NCBI GenBank assembly: GCA_945893145.1
Contig: CAMDDZ010000016.1
Coordinates: forward strand, 1 to 64,000
DNA length: 64,000 bases
Origin: Rhodoplanes serenus
GTDB taxonomy: Bacteria; Pseudomonadota; Alphaproteobacteria; Rhizobiales; Xanthobacteraceae
Reading direction: 5' to 3'
In this document: piece by piece, positions 36,351 through 45,129 of the stretch
Numbering within the stretch: position 1 is the stretch's first letter
How the letters are laid out: each line of letters opens with the position of its first letter
Made by a program: the position numbers and the translations under genes
Notes under the pieces: generated by a model
The model's input: only the letters and a program-made list of their open reading frames with translations
Database searches by the model: none
What the model was told of the DNA's origin: nothing

Positions 36351-37526
36351 ATGGCTTCGTCGGTCGCGGCGGTAATTGTGGCAGGCGGGCGCGGCTCGCG
36401 GGTCGGGGGCGAAGTCCCAAAGCAATACAGATTGCTGGCCGGGGAGCCGGTGATCCGGGCGAGCCTGTCGCTCTATGCTTGGCACGGTGAGGTCCATCTG
36501 GTTCAGCCGGTGATCCATCCCGACGACGTGGCGCGTTATGAGGCGGCGGCACGGGGACTGAACATTCTGCCACCCGTGTTTGGTGGCGCGACCCGCCAAG
36601 CTTCGGTGCGGGCCGGTCTCGAAGCGCTGAGCGCACGCAAGCCGGACGTCGTACTGGTGCATGATGCGGCGCGGCCGTTCTGCTCGACCACCCTGGTATC
36701 TCAGGCGATCAAGGCCTCCGCCGTGACCGGTGCGGCGATTCCGGGACTGGAGGTCACCGACACGATCAAAAGCGTCGACAGCGCCTGCCAGGTGACCGGC
36801 ACGCTCGATCGCGCGCAGCTGCGCAGCGTACAGACGCCGCAGGCCTTCCGGTTCGATGCCTTGCTCGAAGCGCATCGCAAGGCGGCGCTTGCCGGCCGCC
36901 AGGATTTCACCGACGACGCGGCGCTGAGCGAATGGGCCGGCTCGAAAGTTTCGGTGTTTGCCGGCGAACCTGGGAATGTGAAGCTCACCACCGAAGAAGA
37001 CTTTGCCCGCGCCGAAGCACGCCGGCTCGCGAGCCTTGCGGATCTTCGCACCGGCACCGGCTTCGATGTCCATGCCTTCGCGGACGGCGATCACGTCTGG
37101 CTCGGCGGCGTGAAGATTCCGCACAGCCGCGGCCTTACCGGCCACTCCGACGCCGACGTCGGCCTGCACGCGCTGGTGGACGCCATCCTCGGCGCGCTCG
37201 CCGACGGCGACATTGGCCACCATTTCTCGCCGAACGATCCGCGCTGGCGTGGCGCCTCGTCCGATCAGTTCCTGAAATTCGCGATCGAGCGCGTGCAAAA
37301 GCGCGGCGGCCGTGTCGCTCACCTCGACCTGACGGTCGTCTGCGAAGCGCCGCGGATCGGCCCGCATCGCGATGCCATGCGCAAGCGTATCGCCGAGATC
37401 GCCGAAATCTCGGTCGATCGCGTCGGCGTCAAGGCGACCACCAGCGAACAGCTTGGCTTCACCGGCCGCCGCGAGGGCATCGCCGCGATGGCGAGTGCGA
37501 CCATCCGGTTGCCCTGGTCCTGGTGA
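36351..37526 (+). CDS. ispDF: Bifunctional IspD/IspF of the MEP isoprenoid pathway, 391 aa
   Basis: The N-terminal half is the cytidylyltransferase IspD ([25 protein letters not shown]); the C-terminal ~160 residues are the cyclase IspF ([33 protein letters not shown]). The fusion catalyses two steps from MEP toward isopentenyl diphosphate. The chosen start is ATG 36351; a GTG nine bases earlier is possible. It overlaps cinA by one base. Confidence 0.96.
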   Translation: MASSVAAVIVAGGRGSRVGGEVPKQYRLLAGEPVIRASLSLYAWHGEVHLVQPVIHPDDVARYEAAARGLNILPPVFGGATRQASVRAGLEALSARKPDVVLVHDAARPFCSTTLVSQAIKASAVTGAAIPGLEVTDTIKSVDSACQVTGTLDRAQLRSVQTPQAFRFDALLEAHRKAALAGRQDFTDDAALSEWAGSKVSVFAGEPGNVKLTTEEDFARAEARRLASLADLRTGTGFDVHAFADGDHVWLGGVKIPHSRGLTGHSDADVGLHALVDAILGALADGDIGHHFSPNDPRWRGASSDQFLKFAIERVQKRGGRVAHLDLTVVCEAPRIGPHRDAMRKRIAEIAEISVDRVGVKATTSEQLGFTGRREGIAAMASATIRLPWSW

Positions 37527-38035
37527 TGGCGGACGCGGAAACGCAGGCCGCCGCGATCGCCTTGCTGGATTTATGCAAGGCCAAGAAGCTCATGATTGCG
37601 ACCGCAGAATCCTGCACCGGCGGTTTGGTGGCCGGCGCGCTCACCGATATTGCGGGATCGTCGGCGGTCGTGGACCGCGGCTTCGTGACCTACACCAACG
37701 AGGCCAAGCAAGAGATGCTCGGCGTTCCGGCTGGCACGCTGCAGCAGCACGGCGCGGTGAGCCGTGAGACCGCGGAAGCCATGGCCAAGGGCGTGCTCGC
37801 GCATGCGCCGGCCGATCTTGCGGTGTCGATCACCGGCATCGCCGGGCCCGGTGGCGGCTCGGCCGAAAAGCCGGTCGGGCTGGTGCACTTCGCGACTGCG
37901 TCGCGGGGCGGCCGTCTGATCGCGCGGGAAAAACGCTACGGCGATATCGGACGCGGCGAAGTGCGGCGCAAGTCGGTGCTGGAAGCCCTGTCGATGCTGT
38001 CCGAACTCGCCACGAGCGAGCCAGCCAAATCCTAA
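37526..38035 (+). CDS. cinA: CinA C-terminal-type nicotinamide-nucleotide amidase, 169 aa
   Basis: Single CinA amidohydrolase domain: [30 protein letters not shown] and [13 protein letters not shown]. It lacks the N-terminal MoaB-like domain of long CinA proteins. The expected reaction is deamidation of NMN to NaMN in pyridine nucleotide recycling. Its ATG shares a base with the ispDF TGA, and its stop overlaps the convergent COQ10-like gene by four bases. Confidence 0.93.
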   Translation: MADAETQAAAIALLDLCKAKKLMIATAESCTGGLVAGALTDIAGSSAVVDRGFVTYTNEAKQEMLGVPAGTLQQHGAVSRETAEAMAKGVLAHAPADLAVSITGIAGPGGGSAEKPVGLVHFATASRGGRLIAREKRYGDIGRGEVRRKSVLEALSMLSELATSEPAKS

Positions 38036-38493
38036 ACTGCTTTACGTCCGTAAATCTTGTCGGCGCGCTGCTCGAACGCCCCGGCAAAGCGGCGGAACGC
38101 CGCGTCGAACATGGCGCCCATCAGCAGGCCCAGCGTCCGGCTGCGGAATTCGTAATCGATGAAGAACTCGACCTCGCAGGCGCTCTCGCCTGCGGGCTTA
38201 AAGCTCCAGCGGTTTTCCAAATGGCTGAACGGGCCTTCGAGATATTCCACCAGGATGCGCAGGTTTGGCTTGTCGAGCGTGACGCGGCTGCGAAATCTCT
38301 CTCGCACGAGCTTGTAGGCGACCCCCATGTCGGCGACCAGCACCTCTTTGCCGTCCGCGTCGGTCGAGCGGCTGCGCACCTTCAACTCGCGGCACAGCGG
38401 CACGAACTCCGGATAGCGTTCGACGTCAGCAACGAGCTCGAACATGTCGGCGGCGGAATGGCGCGCCCGGCGCCTGGTGGTGAATGAAGGCAT
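38032..38493 (-). CDS. COQ10/RatA-type START-fold protein, 153 aa
   Basis: The polyketide cyclase/START fold is recognised from [20 protein letters not shown] and [19 protein letters not shown], with the usual length. Bacterial members bind ubiquinone-like lipids and are named COQ10 or RatA homologues; a ribosome-binding RatA role is less likely here. It follows lipA on the same strand by only 3 bp, an arrangement conserved in Rhizobiales. Confidence 0.92.
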   Translation of the reverse strand: MPSFTTRRRARHSAADMFELVADVERYPEFVPLCRELKVRSRSTDADGKEVLVADMGVAYKLVRERFRSRVTLDKPNLRILVEYLEGPFSHLENRWSFKPAGESACEVEFFIDYEFRSRTLGLLMGAMFDAAFRRFAGAFEQRADKIYGRKAV

Positions 38494-38496
38494 GGA

Positions 38497-39450
38497 TCAG
38501 CGATTGACACTCGCTTCGCGCGCGGCCTTCAGCTTCGCAAAGTCGTCGCCCGCATGATGCGAGGAGCGAGTCAGCGGGCTCGCTGACACCATCGTGAAGC
38601 CCTTCGCATAGGCGACAGTTTTCAGCGCCTCGAACTCGTCCGGCGGCAGGTAGCGGATCACCGGATGGTGCTTGCGGGTGGGCTGGAGATATTGCCCGAT
38701 GGTGAGGAAATCGACATTCGCGGCACGCAGGTCATCCATCACCTGCAGTACTTCGTTCCGTTCTTCGCCCAAGCCCACCATGATGCCGGACTTGGTGAAC
38801 ATCGCGGGATCGATTTCCTTCACGTGTTGCAACAGCCGCACGGACGCGAAATAGCGCGCGCCGGGCCGCACCGTCAGGTAAAGCGACGGCACGGTTTCGA
38901 GATTGTGGTTGAACACGTCGGGCCGCGCCGCCACCACGGTTTCGAGGGCGCCATCCTTGCGGAGAAAATCTGGCGTCAGCACCTCGATGGTGGTGCGTGG
39001 ACAACTTGCCCGGATCGCCGTGATGGTCCGCGCGAAGTGTTGTGCGCCGCCATCGCCGAGATCGTCGCGATCGACCGAGGTGATCACCACATGGGCTAAG
39101 CCCAGCTTGGCGATCGCCTCCGCGATGTGCGCTGGTTCGTTCGCATCGAGCGGGCCCGGCAGGCCGGTTTTGACGTTGCAGAACGCGCAGGCGCGCGTGC
39201 AGGTGTCACCCAGGATCATGAAGGTCGCGTGCTTCTTGTTCCAGCATTCGCCGATGTTGGGGCAGCCGGCTTCCTCGCACACCGTGTGCAGGCCGTTGGC
39301 ACGCACGATATTGGCGGTCGCCACGAAGCCCGGCGAAACCGGCGCCCTCACCCGAATCCAATCGGGCTTCTTCGGCGAGGCGGCGTCCGGCCGATGCGCC
39401 TTTTCGGGGTGCCGCGGCCGTCCCGCGGTGTGGTCGAGCACGTTGGTCAT
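38497..39450 (-). CDS. lipA: Lipoyl synthase, 317 aa
   Basis: Radical-SAM enzyme: auxiliary cluster cysteines in [16 protein letters not shown], the SAM cluster in [13 protein letters not shown], and GETP-like and [10 protein letters not shown] segments. It inserts two sulfurs into octanoyl groups to form lipoate, the cofactor of the pyruvate dehydrogenase E2 and the lipoyl-bearing E1-beta encoded nearby. The ATG gives [16 protein letters not shown]. Confidence 0.97.
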   Translation of the reverse strand: MTNVLDHTAGRPRHPEKAHRPDAASPKKPDWIRVRAPVSPGFVATANIVRANGLHTVCEEAGCPNIGECWNKKHATFMILGDTCTRACAFCNVKTGLPGPLDANEPAHIAEAIAKLGLAHVVITSVDRDDLGDGGAQHFARTITAIRASCPRTTIEVLTPDFLRKDGALETVVAARPDVFNHNLETVPSLYLTVRPGARYFASVRLLQHVKEIDPAMFTKSGIMVGLGEERNEVLQVMDDLRAANVDFLTIGQYLQPTRKHHPVIRYLPPDEFEALKTVAYAKGFTMVSASPLTRSSHHAGDDFAKLKAAREASVNR

Positions 39451-39499
39451 GGGTGGTGCCCCACTTACTTACGAACCCGGATGCGCCGCCGCAACGGCC

Positions 39500-39745
39500 T
39501 CATCGAAGACGCTGGATCGCCTGCCAGATCAGCAGGAAGATCACCGAACCCGCGATCGCGGTAATGAGTTCGCCCCAGAAACCAGGCGTCACCTGGATTT
39601 CGAGCTTCTGAGCCAGGAAGCCGCCCAGGATCGCGCCCACCAGGCCGACCGCAAGATTGCGCAGCAGACCGCGTGGCGCATCGGTGACCTTGGCCGCGAG
39701 CCAGCCGGCAATCAGGCCGATGACGATCCAGGAAAACACGCCCAT
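39500..39745 (-). CDS. GlsB/YeaQ/YmgE-type stress membrane protein, 81 aa
   Basis: Three hydrophobic helices with glycine motifs (WIVIGLIAGWLAAKVTD, AVGLVGAILGGFLA, ELITAIAGSVIFLLIWQAI) mark this transglycosylase-associated/GlsB family. The start is placed at the ATG giving MGVFSWIVIG; a perfect TATAAT overlaps the track's upstream ATG at 39775, so that ATG would lie outside the transcript. Members often respond to stress. Confidence 0.88.
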   Translation of the reverse strand: MGVFSWIVIGLIAGWLAAKVTDAPRGLLRNLAVGLVGAILGGFLAQKLEIQVTPGFWGELITAIAGSVIFLLIWQAIQRLR

Positions 39746-39773
39746 GAAACCCATCTCAATTTTCAGGCCCACC

Positions 39774-39779
39774 ATTATA
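39774..39779 (-). promoter_or_regulatory. Candidate -10 box (TATAAT) for the GlsB-type gene
   Basis: TATAAT on the minus strand, ~30 bases before the chosen start codon. No clear TTGACA is seen 17 bases upstream. It helps decide the start of the downstream gene. Confidence 0.45.
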
Positions 39780-39871
39780 GCACGCGGCGACCGGTCGCTT
39801 CCGGCGGAATCGAATCCGGATAGACTGGCGTTGGATTAGGCTTGGGTTTGGGTCTGGGGGGAGAGTTCGTC

Positions 39872-40843
39872 ATGCTGACGCGCCGCGCTGCGCTCGCCGC
39901 CTTAGCGGCTTGCGGATTTGCTTCGCGAGCACACGCGCAGAGCTTTCCCAGCCGAACCATCACCATCGTGGTGCCTTACCCGCCGGGCGGCCCGATCGAC
40001 ACGCTGGCGCGGCTGATCGCGCAGGAGGCGTCGGGCGATCTCGGCCAGTCCATCGTGGTCGAGAACCGCCCGGGCGCGTCCGGCATTGTCGGCACCGGCG
40101 CGGTGGCGCGCGCCGAGCCTGATGGCTATCTGCTGATCCTTGGCACCAATCAGACCCACGCCACCAACCAAAGCCTGATCAAGAGCTGGACGTTCGATGC
40201 AGTGCGCGATTTCGCGCCGGTCGCTGGCGTTGCCGCGATGCCGCACGTGCTCGTGGTGCGCAAGGATTTCGAAGCCAAAAGCGTCGGCCATGTGGTGGCG
40301 AACGCGAAGACCAAACCCGGCGCGCTGACGTTTGGCTCGATGGGCAACGGCTCGGGCGCGCATCTGGCGGCGGAGCTGTTCAAGACCAAGGCCGGCATCG
40401 ACATGCTGCACGTGCCCTTCAAAGGGCTCGCGCCGATGACAACCGAATTGCTGGCGGGCCGCGTCGATCTTTCGATTGCGCCGCTGCCGGGGCTGATCGC
40501 GCAGCAAATCGCGAGCGGCAACCTGCGCGCGCTCGGCATTGCGAGCGCGCAGCGGACCGCGCAACTGCCATCGGTGCCGACCTTTGCGGAGGCTGGTGTC
40601 GCGGGCGTCGAAGCCGACGCCTGGTCCGCGCTGTTCGCGCCGGCCAAGACGCCGCCGGCGGTGATCGAGCGGCTTTATGGTGCGGTCGCAGCCGCGCTAG
40701 CGAAGGATTCGGTGCGCGCGACGTTGGCGCGTCAGGGTCTGCCAGTTGCGCTCAAGACGCCGGCCGAGATGGCCGCGATGCTGCCCGGCGAGGTGGAGAA
40801 ATGGGCGGCGGTGATCCGGCTCGCCCAAGTGACAGTGGAGTGA
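39872..40843 (+). CDS. Bug/TctC family tripartite tricarboxylate transporter-type binding protein, 323 aa
   Basis: ATG 39872 after GGGGGGAGAG gives MLTRRAALAALAACGFASRAHAQ, a signal peptide with a TAT-like double arginine. The mature part begins FPSRTITIVVPYPPGGPIDTLAR, diagnostic of Bug proteins; also KLPGASGIVGT-like NRPGASGIVGTGAVA and a GTNQTHATN ligand loop. No TctA/TctB membrane genes are adjacent, as is common for this large family. The ligand is unknown; an organic acid is likely. It is convergent with an amidohydrolase. Confidence 0.92.
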   Translation: MLTRRAALAALAACGFASRAHAQSFPSRTITIVVPYPPGGPIDTLARLIAQEASGDLGQSIVVENRPGASGIVGTGAVARAEPDGYLLILGTNQTHATNQSLIKSWTFDAVRDFAPVAGVAAMPHVLVVRKDFEAKSVGHVVANAKTKPGALTFGSMGNGSGAHLAAELFKTKAGIDMLHVPFKGLAPMTTELLAGRVDLSIAPLPGLIAQQIASGNLRALGIASAQRTAQLPSVPTFAEAGVAGVEADAWSALFAPAKTPPAVIERLYGAVAAALAKDSVRATLARQGLPVALKTPAEMAAMLPGEVEKWAAVIRLAQVTVE

Positions 40844-40882
40844 TGACGGTGGAGTGAGGCAAGCGGCTCCCCACACGGGCGC

Positions 40883-41899
40883 CTAATTGCGGCCTGCGAC
40901 ATCCAGATTGAAAAGCGTTGCCGCATTGCGCCACAGGATCTTCTCCTTATCGGCGGCCGGGAGCGCCAAGCCCTCGACAATATCAACGTGCTCTTTCGGG
41001 TCGATCGGCACCGGACCGTAATCGGTGCCGAACATCACGCGGTCGGCGCCGAACACCTCGACCGCCTCGCGCACGTGCGGCGCCCAAAAGCCCATCGTGT
41101 CGACATGCAGGAGTTTTAGATATTCGCTCGGCATTCGCTTGCAGCGGATCGCCGAATCCTCCGGCATGCCGTCGCAGCCAAGCCGGTAGCCGAAATCGAG
41201 CCGTCCCATGCACGGCAGCAAGCCGCCGCCCATGTGCGCGACCACGATCTTCAGCCGCGGGTAGCGGTCGAACAGGCCGGACAGGATCATGCGCGCCAGC
41301 GCCATCGCGGTGTCGAATGGCCGGCCGATCAACTCGTCGAGCTTGAATTGGTTCATCTGCTGCTCGTTGCCGATCGGCACGCGCGGCGGATGGATGAAGA
41401 CCGGCACCTGCCGGGCTTCCGCCCATTCCCAGAACGCAAACGAATCCTCGCCGTCGATGAAGCGCTCATGCCAGCTCGAGCAGATCAGCAGGCCCTTGAA
41501 GCCAAGCGCGCCGAGGCAGCGCTCGCCCTCGGCGACTTGGCCGGCGTCGAGTGGATTGAGCGTGCCCATGCCCCAATTGGTCTTCTGGCGCGCCACGATG
41601 CCGGCGATGCCGTCATTGATCGCCTTGCAGATGTCGATCGAGGGCGACGACGAGATCGCGGTCATCACCTCGACGGCGAACGGCGTCGAGATGATCCGGC
41701 CGGTGATGCCGGCCTTGGCGCAGGCCTCCTGCTGCAGCTCGAAATCGCCCATCTGGTGATAGGCCACCGCTGGCAAGCCACGGTAATTCGTCACCATGTC
41801 CTTGCCTACCGGCGTGCCGCGCAACGCCTCCTGCACGCCGAAGCGATCGCCGGGCGGCCGCGGCGGCGCGCAGTGAGTGTGGATATCGATGATCGGCAC
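40883..41899 (-). CDS. ACMSD-type amidohydrolase family protein, 338 aa
   Basis: Metal ligands HxH in MPIIDIHTHCAPPRP, a mid-domain VVAHMGGGLLP and the late aspartate in MFGTDYGPVPI fit the amidohydrolase_2 branch, which includes 2-amino-3-carboxymuconate semialdehyde decarboxylase and gamma-resorcylate decarboxylases. It probably decarboxylates or hydrolyses an aromatic acid, but the substrate is undetermined. It lies 12 bp after lpd on the same strand, so may be co-transcribed. Confidence 0.9.
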   Translation of the reverse strand: MPIIDIHTHCAPPRPPGDRFGVQEALRGTPVGKDMVTNYRGLPAVAYHQMGDFELQQEACAKAGITGRIISTPFAVEVMTAISSSPSIDICKAINDGIAGIVARQKTNWGMGTLNPLDAGQVAEGERCLGALGFKGLLICSSWHERFIDGEDSFAFWEWAEARQVPVFIHPPRVPIGNEQQMNQFKLDELIGRPFDTAMALARMILSGLFDRYPRLKIVVAHMGGGLLPCMGRLDFGYRLGCDGMPEDSAIRCKRMPSEYLKLLHVDTMGFWAPHVREAVEVFGADRVMFGTDYGPVPIDPKEHVDIVEGLALPAADKEKILWRNAATLFNLDVAGRN

Positions 41900-41911
41900 G
41901 GGCGTGTCCGC

Positions 41912-43333
41912 TTACATATTCAAGACGCGCCCGTAAGCGTCGAGCACGGCTTCCTTCATCATCTCCGAAAGAGTCGGATGCGGGAACACGGTGTGCATCA
42001 GCTCTTCCTCGGTGGTCTCCAGATTCATCGCCACTACGTAGCCCTGGATCAGCTCAGTCACCTCGGCGCCGACCATGTGGGCGCCCAGCAACTGCCCGGT
42101 CTTCTTGTCGAAGATCACCTTGACCAGGCCCTGGTCCTCACCGAGTGCAATTGCCTTGCCGTTGCCGACGAATGGAAAACGGCCGACCCGGACGTCGAGT
42201 TTCTTGTCTTTGGCGGCTTGCTCGGTGATGCCGACGGAGGCGATCTGCGGCGAGCAATAGGTGCAGCCCGGGATCATGCTCTTGTTCATCGGATGCGGAT
42301 GCAGGCCCTTGATCGCCTCGACACAGACCACGCCCTCATGCTCCGCCTTGTGCGCGAGCATCGGCGGGCCAGAGACGTCGCCAATGGCGTAGATGCCCGG
42401 CACGCTGGTGCGATTGAGATTATCGACTGCGATGGTGCCGCGCTCGGTTTTCACGCCGACCTTTTCGAGGCCCAAGCCTTCGATATTGCCGGTGACGCCG
42501 ACTGCGGAAATCACCCGATCGACGGTGAGCGTTTGCGTGCCGCCCTTGCCGTCATCGATGGTGGCCGTGACGCTGTCGGCTTTCTTGTCGAGCTTGGTGA
42601 CCTTTGCGCCGGTGAGAATCTTGATGCCCTGCTTCTCGAACGCCTTGCGGGCGAACGCCGCGATCTCGGCGTCCTCGACCGGCAGGATCTGCGGCAGCAC
42701 CTCGACCACCGTCACCTCGGCGCCGAGCGTGCGGTAGAAAGAGGCGAATTCGATGCCGATGGCGCCCGAGCCGATCACCAGCAGTGACTTCGGCATTTTG
42801 TCCGGCACCATTGCCTCGAAATAAGTCCAGATCAGCTTCTTATCCGGCTCCAGTCCCGGCAACACGCGCGGCCGCGCGCCGGTCGCTACGATGATGTGCT
42901 TGGCCTGATAGCTGCCCGGTCCGAGCGCGCCCTTCGGCGCTTCGCTCTTGGAAGCCTTCACTGTGACCTTGCCGGGCGCTTCGATCGAAGCGTCGCCCCA
43001 GATCACCGCGACCTTGTTCTTCTTCATCAGGAAGCCGACGCCGTCGTTGAGCCGCTTCGACACGTCGCGCGAGCGTTTGACGATGGCCGCCGGATCGAAC
43101 GTCACATTGTCGGCGGAGAGTCCATAATCCTTGGCGTGCTGCATGTAGTGGAAAATCTCGGCCGAGCGCAGCAGCGCCTTGGTCGGGATGCAACCCCAGT
43201 TCAGGCAGATGCCGCCGAGATAGTCGCGCTCGACGATCGCGGTCTTGAAGCCGAGCTGCGTCGCGCGGATCGCCGTGACATAGCCGCCGGGGCCGGACCC
43301 GATGATGATGATGTCGAAGCTCGTGTCAGCCAT
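41912..43333 (-). CDS. lpd: Dihydrolipoyl dehydrogenase (E3), 473 aa
   Basis: FAD site IIIGSGPGGYVTAIRA, redox disulfide GGICLNWGCIPTKALLRSAE, NAD site LLVIGSGAIGIEFASFYRTL and the dimer-interface active-site HTVFPHPTLSE. It reoxidises dihydrolipoyl groups of the 2-oxo acid dehydrogenases; the position in the pdh region makes pyruvate dehydrogenase its main partner. No lipoyl domain is fused to it. Confidence 0.97.
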   Translation of the reverse strand: MADTSFDIIIIGSGPGGYVTAIRATQLGFKTAIVERDYLGGICLNWGCIPTKALLRSAEIFHYMQHAKDYGLSADNVTFDPAAIVKRSRDVSKRLNDGVGFLMKKNKVAVIWGDASIEAPGKVTVKASKSEAPKGALGPGSYQAKHIIVATGARPRVLPGLEPDKKLIWTYFEAMVPDKMPKSLLVIGSGAIGIEFASFYRTLGAEVTVVEVLPQILPVEDAEIAAFARKAFEKQGIKILTGAKVTKLDKKADSVTATIDDGKGGTQTLTVDRVISAVGVTGNIEGLGLEKVGVKTERGTIAVDNLNRTSVPGIYAIGDVSGPPMLAHKAEHEGVVCVEAIKGLHPHPMNKSMIPGCTYCSPQIASVGITEQAAKDKKLDVRVGRFPFVGNGKAIALGEDQGLVKVIFDKKTGQLLGAHMVGAEVTELIQGYVVAMNLETTEEELMHTVFPHPTLSEMMKEAVLDAYGRVLNM

Positions 43334-43379
43334 GCTGTGTTCGCCTGCTTTTCGTGTCCGGCCCTACCATGGGCTATCC

Positions 43380-43871
43380 CTAAATGGGCATTTCTTTTGC
43401 CGATTTCACACAATCGTCGTTCATTTCGCTGAAGCGCCGGTCGGTCTCGCCAATCCGCCGCTCGAAATCCGCGCCGGAAATGCGTTGAGCCTCGCGCACG
43501 AGGCTTTGGAGCTCCGCCGACAATTCGGTGTAACGCGCCCGAATTGTCTCATTGCGTAAGTTCGCCAGATAGGTGCCTAGCGCCGCAAATTTGGCGACCG
43601 TATTGGCGGCATCGGCCTGCTCCGGCCCGGTGGCGCGCTCACCCGCGGTGTTGAGCGCGCCGAGCCTGACCTTCACCTGAAAGTAGGCATCGATGACTTC
43701 TTTGCAGGTTCGCATGTACTCGACGCGGCCGACGTTGCGCTGGATCAGATCGACGAACTTGCTGTTGAGATAGCCATTGTAGATCGAGGTGAGCAGCGAC
43801 AACGTCGCGATGAACATCGGAAAATAGCCGAGCAGGACGGCGCGAACCCTGGATTCCCGTGTGTCGGCCAT
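43380..43871 (-). CDS. Hypothetical single-span membrane protein, 163 aa
   Basis: One N-terminal transmembrane helix (LLGYFPMFIATLSLLTSIYNGYL) is followed by a long helical, charged domain that could be periplasmic or cytoplasmic and coiled (AELQSLVREAQRISGADFERR). No family recognised. Two adjacent ATG codons exist; the second (43871) is better spaced from GAGAGG. It sits between lpd and pdhC with two other membrane proteins of unknown role on the same strand. Confidence 0.82.
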   Translation of the reverse strand: MADTRESRVRAVLLGYFPMFIATLSLLTSIYNGYLNSKFVDLIQRNVGRVEYMRTCKEVIDAYFQVKVRLGALNTAGERATGPEQADAANTVAKFAALGTYLANLRNETIRARYTELSAELQSLVREAQRISGADFERRIGETDRRFSEMNDDCVKSAKEMPI

Positions 43872-43963
43872 CATGCCCTCTCAAACCCGAAATGTTGTTG
43901 TCATCCTGGCGCTGACAAGCCATCGGATCAATGCTTGGTGTGACGGCCACATGGTCGATCAAG

Positions 43964-44377
43964 TCAAGGCGCTGCCTGCGGCATGACAGCCTCGCCGCGG
44001 CGCCGGCGCTGCGCCCACAGGAACATGGCCCAGTGGGCCGGGATCGCCACGATGGCCGCCGAAGCGGTGATGAGGACATACGGCAGGTTGCCCGTGGTCC
44101 GGTTCGGAAACAGCGCACCCCAGAGCAGCCACAGCAGCACCGCGATCGCAACGGCTGAGACATGGATCGGCATGTCGTTGCGGCTCACGGCCGCGCAGAT
44201 GAGATTGACGGTGAGGCACACCGGAATGACGAACCAGGCTCCCACATAAGCGACCATGAGCATCGGAAGCGCGACGACGAAGGGGACACCAAACGCAAAT
44301 GTCAGCGCCAGCCCAAGGACTGCGGTGCCGAGCAGCGAGATCACCAGCGCAAGGCCGGCAGCAATCGCAAGAATCAT
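43964..44377 (-). CDS. Hypothetical polytopic membrane protein, 137 aa
   Basis: About four hydrophobic segments (LAIAAGLALVISLLGTAVLG, VVALPMLMVAYVGAWFVI, VSAVAIAVLLWLLWGALF, YVLITASAAIVAIPAHWAMF) and an arginine-rich C-terminus. The start is set at the ATG giving MILAIAAGLAL; the track ORF extends upstream into the neighbouring gene. No known family. Probably co-transcribed with the 218-aa membrane protein upstream. Confidence 0.75.
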   Translation of the reverse strand: MILAIAAGLALVISLLGTAVLGLALTFAFGVPFVVALPMLMVAYVGAWFVIPVCLTVNLICAAVSRNDMPIHVSAVAIAVLLWLLWGALFPNRTTGNLPYVLITASAAIVAIPAHWAMFLWAQRRRRGEAVMPQAAP

Positions 44378-44399
44378 GGGGCAAGGATCATGGGTAGCA

Positions 44400-45056
44400 T
44401 CATGGGTTCGGTCCGGGGCCAACTGCAGAGTGTCCGGCAAGGCGGCGACGCAGCATGCGGGTGCGAATGGCGCACTCGATCAATGCAACCGCGATGAGCG
44501 CTGCCAAACCGATGATCGTTGTCGTCGCTGCAAGTTCGCGGAATAAATCGGCGGGCGATTGCCGCACCGACCAGCCGATCAGATCGAGCACCGGCGGATT
44601 GAGAATCGCGAGCGCTCCCACCACGCTTGTGATCCACGGCCAGCGCGACAGCGAATCCTGCCCGTGCATGCGCAGCCAGCGGTGCCGCACCAGGCCCCAT
44701 TGAATCAGGATGGCGATCAGCGCCGGAACCAACAGTTCGAGCGTGATCTGGATGTCTTTGGCGCTCGGTCCCGTGGGGCCGGAGCCGCCGAGCCCGAGCA
44801 GGATCGGCGTCGCCACGATGCCAGCCGCAATGACGGCGAAGACGATCGCAACGCGGTGAAACACCTGCGCGTCGCTGGCGCTCGCATAGGCCACCGTAAA
44901 GGCCAGCATCGTGATGACGGCGAACACCGGAATAGCCGCCAGCACGACAATGAACTCCTCGGTCGCCCGGAAGAAATCGGCGAGTTGCAAGGCGGCCATC
45001 AGCGCCACCACGATCGAGAGCAGCAGCGTGGCGATGAGCGCGAGCGTGGTGCCCAT
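44400..45056 (-). CDS. Hypothetical polytopic membrane protein, 218 aa
   Basis: Starting at ATG 45056 (preceded by AGAAGG) the protein reads MGTTLALIATLLLSIVVALM and has about six hydrophobic helices, with short polar loops and a basic tail (RTRMLRRRLAG). The track's longer start would overlap pdhC. No motif reveals a function. It follows pdhC by ~70 bp on the same strand. Confidence 0.78.
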   Translation of the reverse strand: MGTTLALIATLLLSIVVALMAALQLADFFRATEEFIVVLAAIPVFAVITMLAFTVAYASASDAQVFHRVAIVFAVIAAGIVATPILLGLGGSGPTGPSAKDIQITLELLVPALIAILIQWGLVRHRWLRMHGQDSLSRWPWITSVVGALAILNPPVLDLIGWSVRQSPADLFRELAATTTIIGLAALIAVALIECAIRTRMLRRRLAGHSAVGPGPNP

Positions 45057-45129
45057 GACGGCCTTCTCTGACTTGCCCTGACGAAGACTTGCCCTGACGA
45101 ATGCCGGCGAGCCGGGCCGGCCATTCCGC

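Noticed and set aside
41234-42787. 517-residue plus-strand ORF opposite the amidohydrolase and lpd
   Set aside because: Spans two real genes on the other strand and their gap; composition is that of a shadow frame.
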